Positions 42,772-51,208 of a stretch of DNA of 64,000 nt are shown here, piece after piece. The stretch spans positions 124,001-188,000 of the forward strand of contig NZ_CAMIHB010000003.1 in NCBI RefSeq assembly GCF_946221635.1, given 5' to 3'. The number at the start of each line of letters is the position of its first letter. Positions within the stretch are counted from its first letter, which is position 1. The position numbers were made by a program, and so were the translations under genes. The stretch comes from an uncultured Rhodoferax sp. (GTDB lineage: Bacteria > Pseudomonadota > Gammaproteobacteria > Burkholderiales > Burkholderiaceae_C). The notes below the pieces were generated by a model. That model saw nothing but the letters and a program-made list of their open reading frames with translations, was not told the origin of the DNA and ran no database searches.

Positions 42772-43920
42772 CTAGATTGCGGTTACGACCCACTGACCGG
42801 CGGTTTGCACCAATTCGCGGTCGCACTGAAACTCATCGACTTCACTCTCGTGACCCGGCAGCACGCAGACCACGGTTTCGCCCTGCTGGCGCAGCCGCGC
42901 AATGGCAGCGCGCAGAGCCGGCGCTTCACCCCATGGCGCACGCACGGCGGCCCGCAAAGGGCGCACCGCTGCGGCAGCGGCCAGGATCTTCACATCCAGG
43001 CTGAAGCCCACGGCTGGACGCTTGCGGCCAAACACGGAGCCCACTTCGTCATAGCGACCGCCGCGGGCCAGTGCATCACTGGCACCCGCGGCAAACACGG
43101 AGAAACGCGCCCCGGTGTAATAGGCATAACCACGCAGATCGGCCAGATCAAAGGACACGCGCACGCCATCCAGGTGTCCCGCCAGCCATTGCAGATGGTC
43201 CAGCGCTTCCGCAATACCGGGCAAGGCTGGCAGCGCCTGGCGCGCACGGACCAGCACGGAGGCATCGCCATACAGCTCCACCAGCGCCAGCAGGCCTTGG
43301 GCGACAGCCGAAGGGCAAGGCTTCACCAGCACGTCCAGCTCGCTGCGGTCCTTGGAGGCCAGGGCGGCGTGTACCTGCGCCTGCTGTGCAGCGCCCAGTC
43401 CCGAGGCACGCAGCAACGCTGCGACGATGCGGGCATCGGCCAGGTCCACCGTCAGGGCACCGACCTGGGCCGCCTTGAGGGCGTCCAGCGCAAGGGTAAG
43501 GATTTCAAGGTCTGCTTCCAGACCGGAATGACCGTAGATCTCGGCACCAAACTGCAGCGGCTCCCGCGTGGCGTAGGGCACGGCGGGACGTGTGTGCAGC
43601 ACCGGTCCGCAGTAGCACAGGCGGGTCACACCGGGGCGGTTGAGCAAATGGGCGTCGATACGGGCAACCTGCGGCGTACTGTCGGCCCGCAAGCCCATGG
43701 TACGGCCCGAGAGCTGATCCACCAGCTTGAAGGTGTGCAAATCCATGGTTTCGCCCGTACCGGACAGCAGGGATTCGAGGTGCTCCAACAGGGGCGGCAT
43801 GACCAGCTCATAGCCATAGCAGCGCGCCATGTCCAGCAGGTCTCGACGTATTTCTTCGATGTGGCGCGCCTCAGAAGGCAGCACATCGGCTATGTGATCC
43901 GGCAGGACCCAGGCAGACAT
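42772..43920 (-). CDS. hisZ: ATP phosphoribosyltransferase regulatory subunit
   Basis: The 382-residue protein is a catalytically inactive HisRS paralogue, with WVLPDHIADVLPSEARHIEEIRRDLLDMARCYGYELVMPP at the start (class II synthetase-like; shown in parts) but no complete HisRS motif set. It partners with the short form of HisG in histidine synthesis, so a short hisG is expected elsewhere. It forms a unit with purA, downstream of the hflKC block as in many betaproteobacteria. Confidence 0.93.
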   Translation of the reverse strand: MSAWVLPDHIADVLPSEARHIEEIRRDLLDMARCYGYELVMPPLLEHLESLLSGTGETMDLHTFKLVDQLSGRTMGLRADSTPQVARIDAHLLNRPGVTRLCYCGPVLHTRPAVPYATREPLQFGAEIYGHSGLEADLEILTLALDALKAAQVGALTVDLADARIVAALLRASGLGAAQQAQVHAALASKDRSELDVLVKPCPSAVAQGLLALVELYGDASVLVRARQALPALPGIAEALDHLQWLAGHLDGVRVSFDLADLRGYAYYTGARFSVFAAGASDALARGGRYDEVGSVFGRKRPAVGFSLDVKILAAAAAVRPLRAAVRAPWGEAPALRAAIARLRQQGETVVCVLPGHESEVDEFQCDRELVQTAGQWVVTAI

Positions 43921-43974
43921 GGAATTGGTGGGAGCTGTTAAAACTGCGATTTTACCGGGCTTGGAGCCCGGTTT

Positions 43975-44166
43975 TCAGGGCAGCAGCCACCAAATCGTGA
44001 AGAGGCCCACCAGAATGCTGAGCAGGCCGAAGAAGCGGATCTGCCCATTCTGCAGCTGCAGCAGCTGCTCAAACATGCGCCGCCAGCCCGCTGGCGAGAT
44101 GAAGGGGAACAACCCTTCAATCACCAGCACCAGGGCCAGCGCCACCCACAGGGTGTCGGTATTCAA
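43975..44166 (-). CDS. DUF2065 small membrane protein
   Basis: The 63-residue protein has two membrane helices (about residues 6-22 and 43-61) and the DUF2065 pattern WVALALVLVIEGLFPFISP. The start codon is TTG at 44166, 3 bases after the hflC stop. The same small gene follows hflC in many proteobacteria (YjeT in E. coli), though the role is unknown. Confidence 0.85.
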   Translation of the reverse strand: MNTDTLWVALALVLVIEGLFPFISPAGWRRMFEQLLQLQNGQIRFFGLLSILVGLFTIWWLLP

Positions 44167-44169
44167 GGC

Positions 44170-45072
44170 TTACTTCTTGGCCGGGGCCGTACCGCTGCCA
44201 CCGTTGCGGAACACCTTGAAGAATTCGGACGACGAGGGATCCAGCACCATCACATCGCTCTTGTTGGCAAAGCTGGCCTTGTAGGCGTCCAGGCTGCGGT
44301 AGAACTGGGCGAACTGCGGGTCCTTGCCAAACGCGTCTGCGTAGATGCGGGCCGCTTCGGCATCGCCTTCGCCCTTGATCTTCTGGGCATCACGGTAGGC
44401 GTTGGCAATGGTGATCTCGCGCTGGCGGTCGGCATCGGCACGGATCTTTTCTCCCTCGGCAGCGCCCGTAGAACGCAGCTCATTGGCCACGCGCTTGCGC
44501 TCGGCTTCCATGCGGCGGTAAACCGACTCGGTAATGGCCTCCACGTAGTCCACGCGGGTAATGCGTACATCCACCACATCCACGCCCCAGGGCTTGGTGC
44601 CGCGCACCTTGTCCAGCACCTCCGCCTTCACGTCGGCCATCAGAGCCTCACGTTTGAGCGAGAGCAGCTCTTTGACGGTGCGCTTGTTGATCTCTTCCTG
44701 GAAAGCATTGCGCACCACGCGGTTGAGCTGGTTGGCACCGGCACCTTCGTTCAGGCCCACGTTGCGGATGTACTCGCTGGGTTCGGTAATGCGCCAGCGC
44801 ACATACCAGTCAATTACCACGCGCTGCTTTTCGGCGGTCAGCATGGGTTCGGCATCGCTGCTGTCCAACGTGAGCAGGCGCTTGTCGATGTAGGTCACAT
44901 TCTGAAAGGGCGGCGGCAGCTTGAAGTTCAGGCCGGGCTCGGTGATGACGTCCTTGATCTGCCCCAAGGCGTAAACGACACCAAACTGGCGCTGATCCAC
45001 CACGAACAGTGTGGAGCTGGCCAGGGCCAACAGCACCAGCAGCGAGGCAAAAATGATTCCAATGCGGTTCAT
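44170..45072 (-). CDS. hflC: HflC, SPFH-domain modulator of FtsH
   Basis: The 300-residue protein has a single N-terminal membrane helix (about residues 4-22) followed by an SPFH/band 7 domain and a coiled coil (about 180-260). HflC joins HflK in a large periplasmic cage around FtsH that controls proteolysis. It starts 9 bases after hflK. The C-terminal GSGTAPAKK tail is poorly conserved. Confidence 0.95.
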   Translation of the reverse strand: MNRIGIIFASLLVLLALASSTLFVVDQRQFGVVYALGQIKDVITEPGLNFKLPPPFQNVTYIDKRLLTLDSSDAEPMLTAEKQRVVIDWYVRWRITEPSEYIRNVGLNEGAGANQLNRVVRNAFQEEINKRTVKELLSLKREALMADVKAEVLDKVRGTKPWGVDVVDVRITRVDYVEAITESVYRRMEAERKRVANELRSTGAAEGEKIRADADRQREITIANAYRDAQKIKGEGDAEAARIYADAFGKDPQFAQFYRSLDAYKASFANKSDVMVLDPSSSEFFKVFRNGGSGTAPAKK

Positions 45073-45081
45073 GGTCGGGTC

Positions 45082-46458
45082 CTAGCGGGAGTCGCGTTCG
45101 CGGGAGCGGCCGGCATCACGGCTGCGCACGTCACTGTTCAGAATGGAATTGGCCGGCGCCGACGGACTGGGGGAGGCCGGTGCCACCGCGTCAGGCACTG
45201 CCGGGGCGGCAGCATTCATCTGCATGATCTTGTCCAGCGGCAGGTACAGCATGCTGTTGCCCTGGCGAGACTCCACCATGATCTTGGTCACGTTGCCGTA
45301 AATCTGTTGCATCGTGTCCAGGTACATGCGGTCCCGCGTGACCTGGGGCGCCTTCTGGTACTCGGCAAACACCGAACGGAAACGCTGCGCATCCCCCTGG
45401 GCCTGGGCCACGACACGCGCCTTGTAGGCATCAGCCTCTTCCTTCAGGCGCGAGGCAGACCCCACGGCGCGGGGAATCACGTCATTCGCATAGGCCTGGG
45501 CTTCGTTCTTGGCGCGTTCGCGCTCCTGGCCCGCCTTGAGCACATCGTCAAACGAGGCCTGCACCTGCTCAGGCGGGCGCACGCCGCCCTGTTGCAGGTT
45601 GATGCCCACGATCTCCACGCCGACCTTGTAGCGGTCCAGGATGGTTTGCATGAGGGCGCGCACGCGGGGCGCGATCTGGTCGCGCTCCTCGGACAGGGCG
45701 GCGTCCATCTTCATCTTGCCCAGCACTTCGCGCACCGCCGTTTCGGCCGCTTGCACCACAGCTTCCTTCGGGTTCTTGCTTTCGAACAGGAAGGCACGCG
45801 CATCGCTCAGGCGGTATTGCACCGCAAACTTGATGTCGAGAATGTTTTCATCCTCGGTCAGCATCGCAGACTCCTTGAGTCCCGTGGCTTTCAGCACCAC
45901 ATCGCGCCCCACGTCCACCGACTGGATCTGGCTCACCATGACCAGCTCATGGCGCTCGATAGGGTATGGCAAACGCCAGTTGAAACCCGCATTCACCGTG
46001 GACTTGTATTTGCCGAACTGGGTAATGACCGCCTGCTGGCCTTCCTGGACGATGAAAAAGCCGGTACCCAACCAGATCAGGGCCAGCACGCCCAGGATCA
46101 GGCCGACGCCCACACCCGCACTTTTCATGTCGGGCTGGTAATTGCCACCCGAGCCACCGCCGTTGCCTGCGCCATTGCGGGATTTGGAAGCACCGAACAG
46201 GCCACCCAGCTTGCGGTTGAAGTCGCGCCAGAGTTCATCCAGATCTGGGGGACCGGACTGGGCTGCACCACGCCGGTCCGGGTGGTTCTGGGGAGCCGCA
46301 GGCTTGGGGGATTCATTGTCTGGCGTCGAGCCCTCAGGACGCTCCGAAGAACTGGAAGACTCCTCTCCCCTGCCCCATCGGGGGTCGTTCAGGTTGAACA
46401 TTTTGCGCATCCACTGGGGCCAGGTGACCTTGGGGGGATTCGGCAGGGATAGTTTCAT
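45082..46458 (-). CDS. hflK: HflK, SPFH-domain modulator of FtsH
   Basis: The 458-residue protein has a proline/serine/glycine-rich cytosolic start (about 1-95), a membrane helix (about 105-122, VGVGLILGVLALIWLGTGFF), the SPFH domain and a C-terminal disordered Pro/Ala/Arg tail. It forms the HflKC cage around FtsH. The ATG at 46458 was selected; the upstream codons to 46497 lack conservation. It lies 39 bases after hflX, in the hfq-hflX-hflK-hflC arrangement. Confidence 0.95.
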   Translation of the reverse strand: MKLSLPNPPKVTWPQWMRKMFNLNDPRWGRGEESSSSSERPEGSTPDNESPKPAAPQNHPDRRGAAQSGPPDLDELWRDFNRKLGGLFGASKSRNGAGNGGGSGGNYQPDMKSAGVGVGLILGVLALIWLGTGFFIVQEGQQAVITQFGKYKSTVNAGFNWRLPYPIERHELVMVSQIQSVDVGRDVVLKATGLKESAMLTEDENILDIKFAVQYRLSDARAFLFESKNPKEAVVQAAETAVREVLGKMKMDAALSEERDQIAPRVRALMQTILDRYKVGVEIVGINLQQGGVRPPEQVQASFDDVLKAGQERERAKNEAQAYANDVIPRAVGSASRLKEEADAYKARVVAQAQGDAQRFRSVFAEYQKAPQVTRDRMYLDTMQQIYGNVTKIMVESRQGNSMLYLPLDKIMQMNAAAPAVPDAVAPASPSPSAPANSILNSDVRSRDAGRSRERDSR

Positions 46459-46497
46459 GGTGATGTCTCGCGTACAAGAGCTCGGGATTGTGCCCAA

Positions 46498-47667
46498 TTA
46501 GGAACCGGCCCCATGGGGCTCAGGGGAATACTCTGCCGTTTCCGCGGCGGCCGCCGCACCGGCAGCGGCGGCCAGCTGTTGTCGCAGCAGAGCCATCCCC
46601 AAGTTTTCACGTGCACTGACAAACACCCGTGGGGTTTGCACACCATGCAGATCGTAGCTGTCTTCCAGGCGCACGGGCTGCAGTTCGGGCGGCAAGGCAT
46701 CCATCTTGTTGAACACCAGCAGCTGCGGAATCTGGTCGGCACCGATTTCAGCCAACACGGCCTGCACCTGTTCGATCTGTTCGGTGTAATTCGGGTTGGA
46801 AGCATCGACCACGTGAAGCAGCAAATCGGCGTCAATGGCCTCCTGCAGGGTGGCCTGGAACGCATCTACCAATCCGTGCGGCAGATCGCGGATGAAGCCC
46901 ACCGTGTCGGACAGCGACACGGAGCGCTGTGCGTCGCCCAAATAAAGTTGGCGCGTCGTGGTATCCAGGGTCGCAAACAGTTGGTCAGCAGCGTAGGCCC
47001 GCGCCTTGACCAAGGCATTGAACAGCGTGGACTTGCCCGCATTGGTATAGCCGATCAACGAGATATTGAAGGCATCGCGCCGCTCGCGTTGGCGACGCTG
47101 GGTTTGTCGTTGGCGCTTGACTTTGGAAAGGCGCTCCTTGGTCCGCTTGATCGTTTCATCGATCATGCGACGGTCCAGCTCAATCTGCTTCTCACCCGGG
47201 CCACCGCGCACACCAGCGCCACCGGTCTGGCGCTCCAGGTGCGACCAGCGGCGGACCAGGCGCGTACTCAGATACTGCAAGCGCGCCAATTCCACCTGCA
47301 ATTTACCTTCGTGGCTGCGTGCGCGCTGGGCAAAGATCTCCAGGATCAGGTAGGTCCGGTCATTGACCGGCAGCTCCAGGTGCCGCTCCAAATTGCGCTG
47401 CTGCCCAGGGCTCAGACTCTGGTCAAACAAGATTTCAGTAGCGCCGTGTTGTTGCGCCAGTAGCTTGATTTCGTCGGCTTTGCCCGAGCCCACGAACAGC
47501 GCAGCGTCTGGCGCACGGCGTTTGCAGGTAATGCGCGCAACGGGCGTCAAGCCGGCCGTTTGCGCGAGGAGACCAAGCTCCTCCAGTTCGGCATCGAAAT
47601 TGGGTACACCCAAGTCCACCCCCACCAGAATGGTGGGAGCGATTTTGGGCACAGGTCTGGCAGTCAA
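46498..47667 (-). CDS. hflX: HflX ribosome-associated GTPase
   Basis: The 389-residue protein has an N-terminal HflX domain with GGAGVRGGPGEKQIELDRR-type sequence (near residue 150) and a GTPase domain: G1 GYTNAGKSTLFN (about 207-218), G3 DTVGF and G4 NKMD. HflX can split or rescue stalled ribosomes. The start is TTG at 47667 or GTG at 47652 (15 bases later); neither is clearly better. It lies 54 bases after hfq. Confidence 0.93.
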   Translation of the reverse strand: MTARPVPKIAPTILVGVDLGVPNFDAELEELGLLAQTAGLTPVARITCKRRAPDAALFVGSGKADEIKLLAQQHGATEILFDQSLSPGQQRNLERHLELPVNDRTYLILEIFAQRARSHEGKLQVELARLQYLSTRLVRRWSHLERQTGGAGVRGGPGEKQIELDRRMIDETIKRTKERLSKVKRQRQTQRRQRERRDAFNISLIGYTNAGKSTLFNALVKARAYAADQLFATLDTTTRQLYLGDAQRSVSLSDTVGFIRDLPHGLVDAFQATLQEAIDADLLLHVVDASNPNYTEQIEQVQAVLAEIGADQIPQLLVFNKMDALPPELQPVRLEDSYDLHGVQTPRVFVSARENLGMALLRQQLAAAAGAAAAAETAEYSPEPHGAGS

Positions 47668-47721
47668 ATGGGGCGCGGCGTCTGGCCCGACAGGTGCTGG
47701 CGGGGCCGCAGCCCCGCACCA

Positions 47722-47967
47722 TCACGCTGCGGTATTGTCTTCGGAAACGGCCGCCAGATTCACGGCACGCCCAGGGACGATGGTGGAAATGGCATGCTTG
47801 TAGACCATCTGCGTCACCGTGTTGCGCAGAAGCACCACGTATTGATCAAATGATTCGATTTGGCCTTGGAGTTTGATGCCGTTGACCAGGTAAATGGACA
47901 CTGGCACGTGTTCCCTGCGCAGGGCATTGAGGAACGGATCTTGTAGAAGTTGGCCTTTGTTGCTCAC
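47722..47967 (-). CDS. hfq: RNA chaperone Hfq
   Basis: The 81-residue protein shows the Sm1 and Sm2 motifs: SNKGQLLQDPFLNALRREHV at the start, GIKLQGQIESFDQYVVLL in the middle and YKHAISTIVP late. The start is GTG at 47967, with GGAG 7 bases ahead; the frame continues upstream without homology. Hfq binds sRNAs and mRNAs. It lies between der and hflX. A perfect 13-base hairpin (48014-48043) separates it from der. Confidence 0.95.
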   Translation of the reverse strand: MSNKGQLLQDPFLNALRREHVPVSIYLVNGIKLQGQIESFDQYVVLLRNTVTQMVYKHAISTIVPGRAVNLAAVSEDNTAA

Positions 47968-48013
47968 GATATTCTCCGTGTTCAAGTAGTGGTAAGAACC
48001 CGACGATACCACA

Positions 48014-48043
48014 GGCTCCGGCGGCCCCAGGGCCGCCGGAGCC
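48014..48043 (-). terminator. Perfect GC-rich hairpin between der and hfq
   Basis: GGCTCCGGCGGCC (48014-48026) pairs perfectly with GGCCGCCGGAGCC (48031-48043) around a 4-base loop. It starts 11 bases past the der stop codon on the minus strand, with no T tract following. It may act as an attenuator, an RNA stability element or a pause site before hfq. Confidence 0.5.
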
Positions 48044-48053
48044 ACCTTACGGA

Positions 48054-49388
48054 CTATTCCTTGTCGACGTAAGGATTGGTGGAGGACTTCATTTCGATGC
48101 GCAGCGGGGTCCCCACCAGGTTGAATTCCTTGCGGAAACGTCCTTCCAGGAAGCGCTTGTAGGCCTCGGTCACGTGTTCCAGCGAATTGCCATGGATCAC
48201 GATGATGGGGGGGTTCATGCCGCCCTGGTGGGCATAGCGCAGTTTGGGGCGGTAAGCCCCGGTTTTCTTGGGCGTCTGGAACTGCACCGCTTCAAGCAAC
48301 AGGCGCGTGAGTACCGGCGTAGGCATCTTGCAGTTGGCTGCGCGGTGCGCTTGCGCAATGGCGTCCCACAGCGGCCCCAGGCCCTGGCGTTTCTGTGCCG
48401 AAATCATGTGCAGGGCAGCAAACTTGAGGAAGCCCAGGCGGGTCTCCAGCGAACGACGCACCAGCTCCCGCTGATAATCATCCACCGCATCCCATTTGTT
48501 GATGGCGACCACCACGGCACGCCCCGATTCCAGGATGTAACCCGCAATATGCGCATCCTGATCGGTGACACCCTGGGTTGCGTCGATCAGCAGAAGCACG
48601 ACGCTGGCCGACTCGATGGCCTGCAAGGTTTTCACAACAGAGAACTTCTCGATCGCCTCGAACACCCGCCCCTTGCGACGCAGGCCGGCGGTATCGATGA
48701 GTTCAAAACGCTGACCGCCGCGCTCGAAGGGCACGGAGATCGCGTCACGCGTAGTGCCCGGCATGTCGAAAGCAACCAGGCGCTCTTCACCCAACCAGGT
48801 GTTGATCAGCGTCGACTTGCCCACGTTGGGGCGGCCAGCCACGGCCAGCTTGATGGCCTGCGGGCCCTCTTCCACCTCGGGCTCGTCGCTGAGCCAGTCC
48901 AGGCGACCGAGCGCCATGTCTACCAGCGAGCGTATGCCCTGCCCGTGCGCTGCCGAAACAGGAAACACCTCACCCAGGCCCAGCTCGAAAAACTCGCCGA
49001 GCTGCGAGCCCTCTTTCATGCCTTCGGCTTTGTTGGCTACCACCACGCAGGGCTTGCCCAGCTTGCGCAGGTAGTTGCCAATGTCGTGATCTTGGGCCGA
49101 GAGACCGTCGCGCGCATCGACTACAAACACCACCACATCGGCCTCAGCCACCGCCTGGCGGGTCTGCTTGGCCATTTCCTTGTAGATGCCGCTGCTCGCG
49201 TCCGGCTCAAAGCCGCCGGTATCGATAACGATGTATTCCTGCTTGCCCTGGCGGCCATTGCCGTAGTGGCGGTCACGCGTGAGGCCGGCAAAATCCGCCA
49301 CGATGGCGTCGCGGGTCTTGGTCAGGCGATTGAAGAGCGTGGATTTGCCCACATTGGGCCGCCCTACCAGGGCAATCACGGGTTTCAT
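48054..49388 (-). CDS. der: Ribosome assembly GTPase Der
   Basis: The 444-residue protein has two tandem GTPase domains: G1 GRPNVGKSTLFN (residues 8-19) and GRPNVGKSTLIN near residue 186, with NKAEG/NKWD G4 motifs, and a C-terminal KH-like domain. Der (EngA) is needed for 50S subunit assembly. It follows bamB by 18 bases in the bamB-der-hfq order typical of proteobacteria. Confidence 0.96.
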   Translation of the reverse strand: MKPVIALVGRPNVGKSTLFNRLTKTRDAIVADFAGLTRDRHYGNGRQGKQEYIVIDTGGFEPDASSGIYKEMAKQTRQAVAEADVVVFVVDARDGLSAQDHDIGNYLRKLGKPCVVVANKAEGMKEGSQLGEFFELGLGEVFPVSAAHGQGIRSLVDMALGRLDWLSDEPEVEEGPQAIKLAVAGRPNVGKSTLINTWLGEERLVAFDMPGTTRDAISVPFERGGQRFELIDTAGLRRKGRVFEAIEKFSVVKTLQAIESASVVLLLIDATQGVTDQDAHIAGYILESGRAVVVAINKWDAVDDYQRELVRRSLETRLGFLKFAALHMISAQKRQGLGPLWDAIAQAHRAANCKMPTPVLTRLLLEAVQFQTPKKTGAYRPKLRYAHQGGMNPPIIVIHGNSLEHVTEAYKRFLEGRFRKEFNLVGTPLRIEMKSSTNPYVDKE

Positions 49389-49406
49389 GCTTCTAAGCCC
49401 TCAGCT

Positions 49407-50540
49407 TTATTCGGGGCGGAATGCAAAAACACCGCCTTTTTGGGTCACGGCAATCAGCGTTCTACCCGCCAATAAGGGGGCGCCCACAATGGCACTGCCG
49501 TCGGTTGCAGCCCGGTCCATCAAAGCCCCATCGGTACGGGACAGGAAATGCAACAGCCCCGTCTGGTCACCCACTACCAAATTCTGCCCCAAGGCCACCG
49601 GTGTACTCAAACCACGCCACTGCAAAGCGGCAGAACTCCAGAGTCGCTCACCTGACTGGCGATTCCAAGCAATCAACTGACCGTCGGCCTCTGCACCAAA
49701 CACATATTCCGCGTCGCCGCCCAATCCGGCAGAACCGGTGGCGGGCTTGCTCCAGAGCAGCGCACCCTTGAGCGCATCCACACAAGCCACTGTCGACCGG
49801 AACGCGCGAACGCAGACATTGCCTTGTACCCGACTTGCGCCAGCGACCAGATCTACCAGGCGCTCTATCTCATTGGTTCCACGGCTGACAGCCACCGGAA
49901 TCTCCCAGCGAGAAATGCCATTGGAGGGGTTCAGCCCCAACAAGCGGCCTCCTACCCCGACTACCAAGGTATCACCCACCGCAATCAGTACGCCTGCCTG
50001 CCCCAAGACCAGCGGATCTGTGGCGCGCTGCAATTGCCACAGCCGTTGTCCGTTACCTGCATCAAAGGCTGTGACCGTGCGATCGGCGGACAACGTGAAT
50101 ACGCGAGCCCCCGCGACCAAGGGCGTCGTCAACCCCAGGGCCCCCAGGCGCTGCTTCCACAGCACCTTGCCAGCGACCATGGCCACCAAATCCCCCGATT
50201 CGGTCAGGACAGCAGCGGTCTGTCCGTCACTTCCGACACCGGAAATCGCTGGACTACCCACATTCACCTGCCAGGATGGCTGTCCATTGTCGGCCTGCAA
50301 AGCCGTCACTACACCGCTGGAAGATGCCAACAGCACCTGCTGGCCCACGATGCGGGGAGCCGCAAAGGCTTCCACGGGCCCCACTTGAGCGGTCCAGACA
50401 CTCTTAACGCCAATCAAGCCGATGTTGCTACCCAGCTCCTTGGGAACCGGCTTGCTCGGACCGGAACAGGCGGCCAAAACCGCAAGGAGCAGCAGGCACA
50501 ACGGGCGCAGCCACAGAGGGCGAAGCACGGAACCCACCAT
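49407..50540 (-). CDS. bamB: BamB outer-membrane assembly lipoprotein
   Basis: The 377-residue protein has a lipoprotein signal (LLAVLAACSG, with the lipid Cys at about residue 25) and an eight-blade PQQ-type beta-propeller with repeating DAxxGxxxW-like patterns. It assists BamA in the insertion of beta-barrel proteins. It is followed by der (18 bases) and preceded 2 bases away by yfgM, all on the minus strand. Confidence 0.93.
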   Translation of the reverse strand: MVGSVLRPLWLRPLCLLLLAVLAACSGPSKPVPKELGSNIGLIGVKSVWTAQVGPVEAFAAPRIVGQQVLLASSSGVVTALQADNGQPSWQVNVGSPAISGVGSDGQTAAVLTESGDLVAMVAGKVLWKQRLGALGLTTPLVAGARVFTLSADRTVTAFDAGNGQRLWQLQRATDPLVLGQAGVLIAVGDTLVVGVGGRLLGLNPSNGISRWEIPVAVSRGTNEIERLVDLVAGASRVQGNVCVRAFRSTVACVDALKGALLWSKPATGSAGLGGDAEYVFGAEADGQLIAWNRQSGERLWSSAALQWRGLSTPVALGQNLVVGDQTGLLHFLSRTDGALMDRAATDGSAIVGAPLLAGRTLIAVTQKGGVFAFRPE

Positions 50541-50542
50541 GA

Positions 50543-51196
50543 TCAGTTGCTTGCCGTCTCGGATGCACCCAAGGCACCCAGCTTCACGGACACGAGCCTA
50601 CGGTACTCGGCACGCGTGTCCAATCCAGCCCATGCCTTCTGGTATTCGGCAACCGCTTCCGGACTCTTGCCCTGGGCCAGAAGCATGTCCCCTTTTTTGT
50701 CCGCAACCAAAGCGGCAAAAGACGCGGGATACGCCTCGCCCAGCAGTTTGGAGGCCTGCGCAAATTCCTTGGATTCGATATAAATCCCCGCCAGTCGCAA
50801 CTTTGCGATGGCCGCATAAGCCGCATCGGCATTGGAGCCAGCCACCCATGCCAAGGAAGACTTGGCAACTTCGGGTTTCTGGCCTTGGTACGCCAGCTTT
50901 GCCAGCGAGAGGCCCGCCTGCTGTGTGTATACGGTGGAAGCGAAACGATCTTTCATTTCTCCAAACACCCGCTCCGCCAAGGCCAGATCGCCACTGCGCA
51001 AAACGCGGTCCACCTCGTCAAACATGACAGAGGCTTGAGAGGCTGTACGTTTCTGCCAGTATTGGTAACCTGTCCAAGCCGCAAAAGCACCTGCAACCAC
51101 GATGACCAATCCTGTGATCAGGTTGCCATACTGTTTCCAGAAATGCTTCAGTTGATCAAGCTGCTCTTGTTCTTCAAGGTCGAAATGATTTGCCAT
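50543..51196 (-). CDS. yfgM: YfgM-type tetratricopeptide membrane protein
   Basis: The 217-residue protein has a short cytosolic start, one membrane helix (about residues 22-44), then a periplasmic TPR-like domain. This matches YfgM, an ancillary subunit of the Sec translocon that contacts periplasmic chaperones. It is between hisS (12 bases) and bamB (2 bases), the usual proteobacterial order. Confidence 0.9.
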   Translation of the reverse strand: MANHFDLEEQEQLDQLKHFWKQYGNLITGLVIVVAGAFAAWTGYQYWQKRTASQASVMFDEVDRVLRSGDLALAERVFGEMKDRFASTVYTQQAGLSLAKLAYQGQKPEVAKSSLAWVAGSNADAAYAAIAKLRLAGIYIESKEFAQASKLLGEAYPASFAALVADKKGDMLLAQGKSPEAVAEYQKAWAGLDTRAEYRRLVSVKLGALGASETASN

Positions 51197-51208
51197 AACT
51201 GTCTCTGA

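Noticed and set aside
41366..42775. Long open frame antisense to purA
   Set aside because: Same shadow effect; purA motifs are fully present on the other strand.
42751..43941. Long open frame antisense to hisZ
   Set aside because: Composition is His/Gln/Gly-rich without any recognisable domain; a shadow of hisZ.
48174..49475. Long open frame antisense to der
   Set aside because: A shadow of der; no ribosome site or domain.
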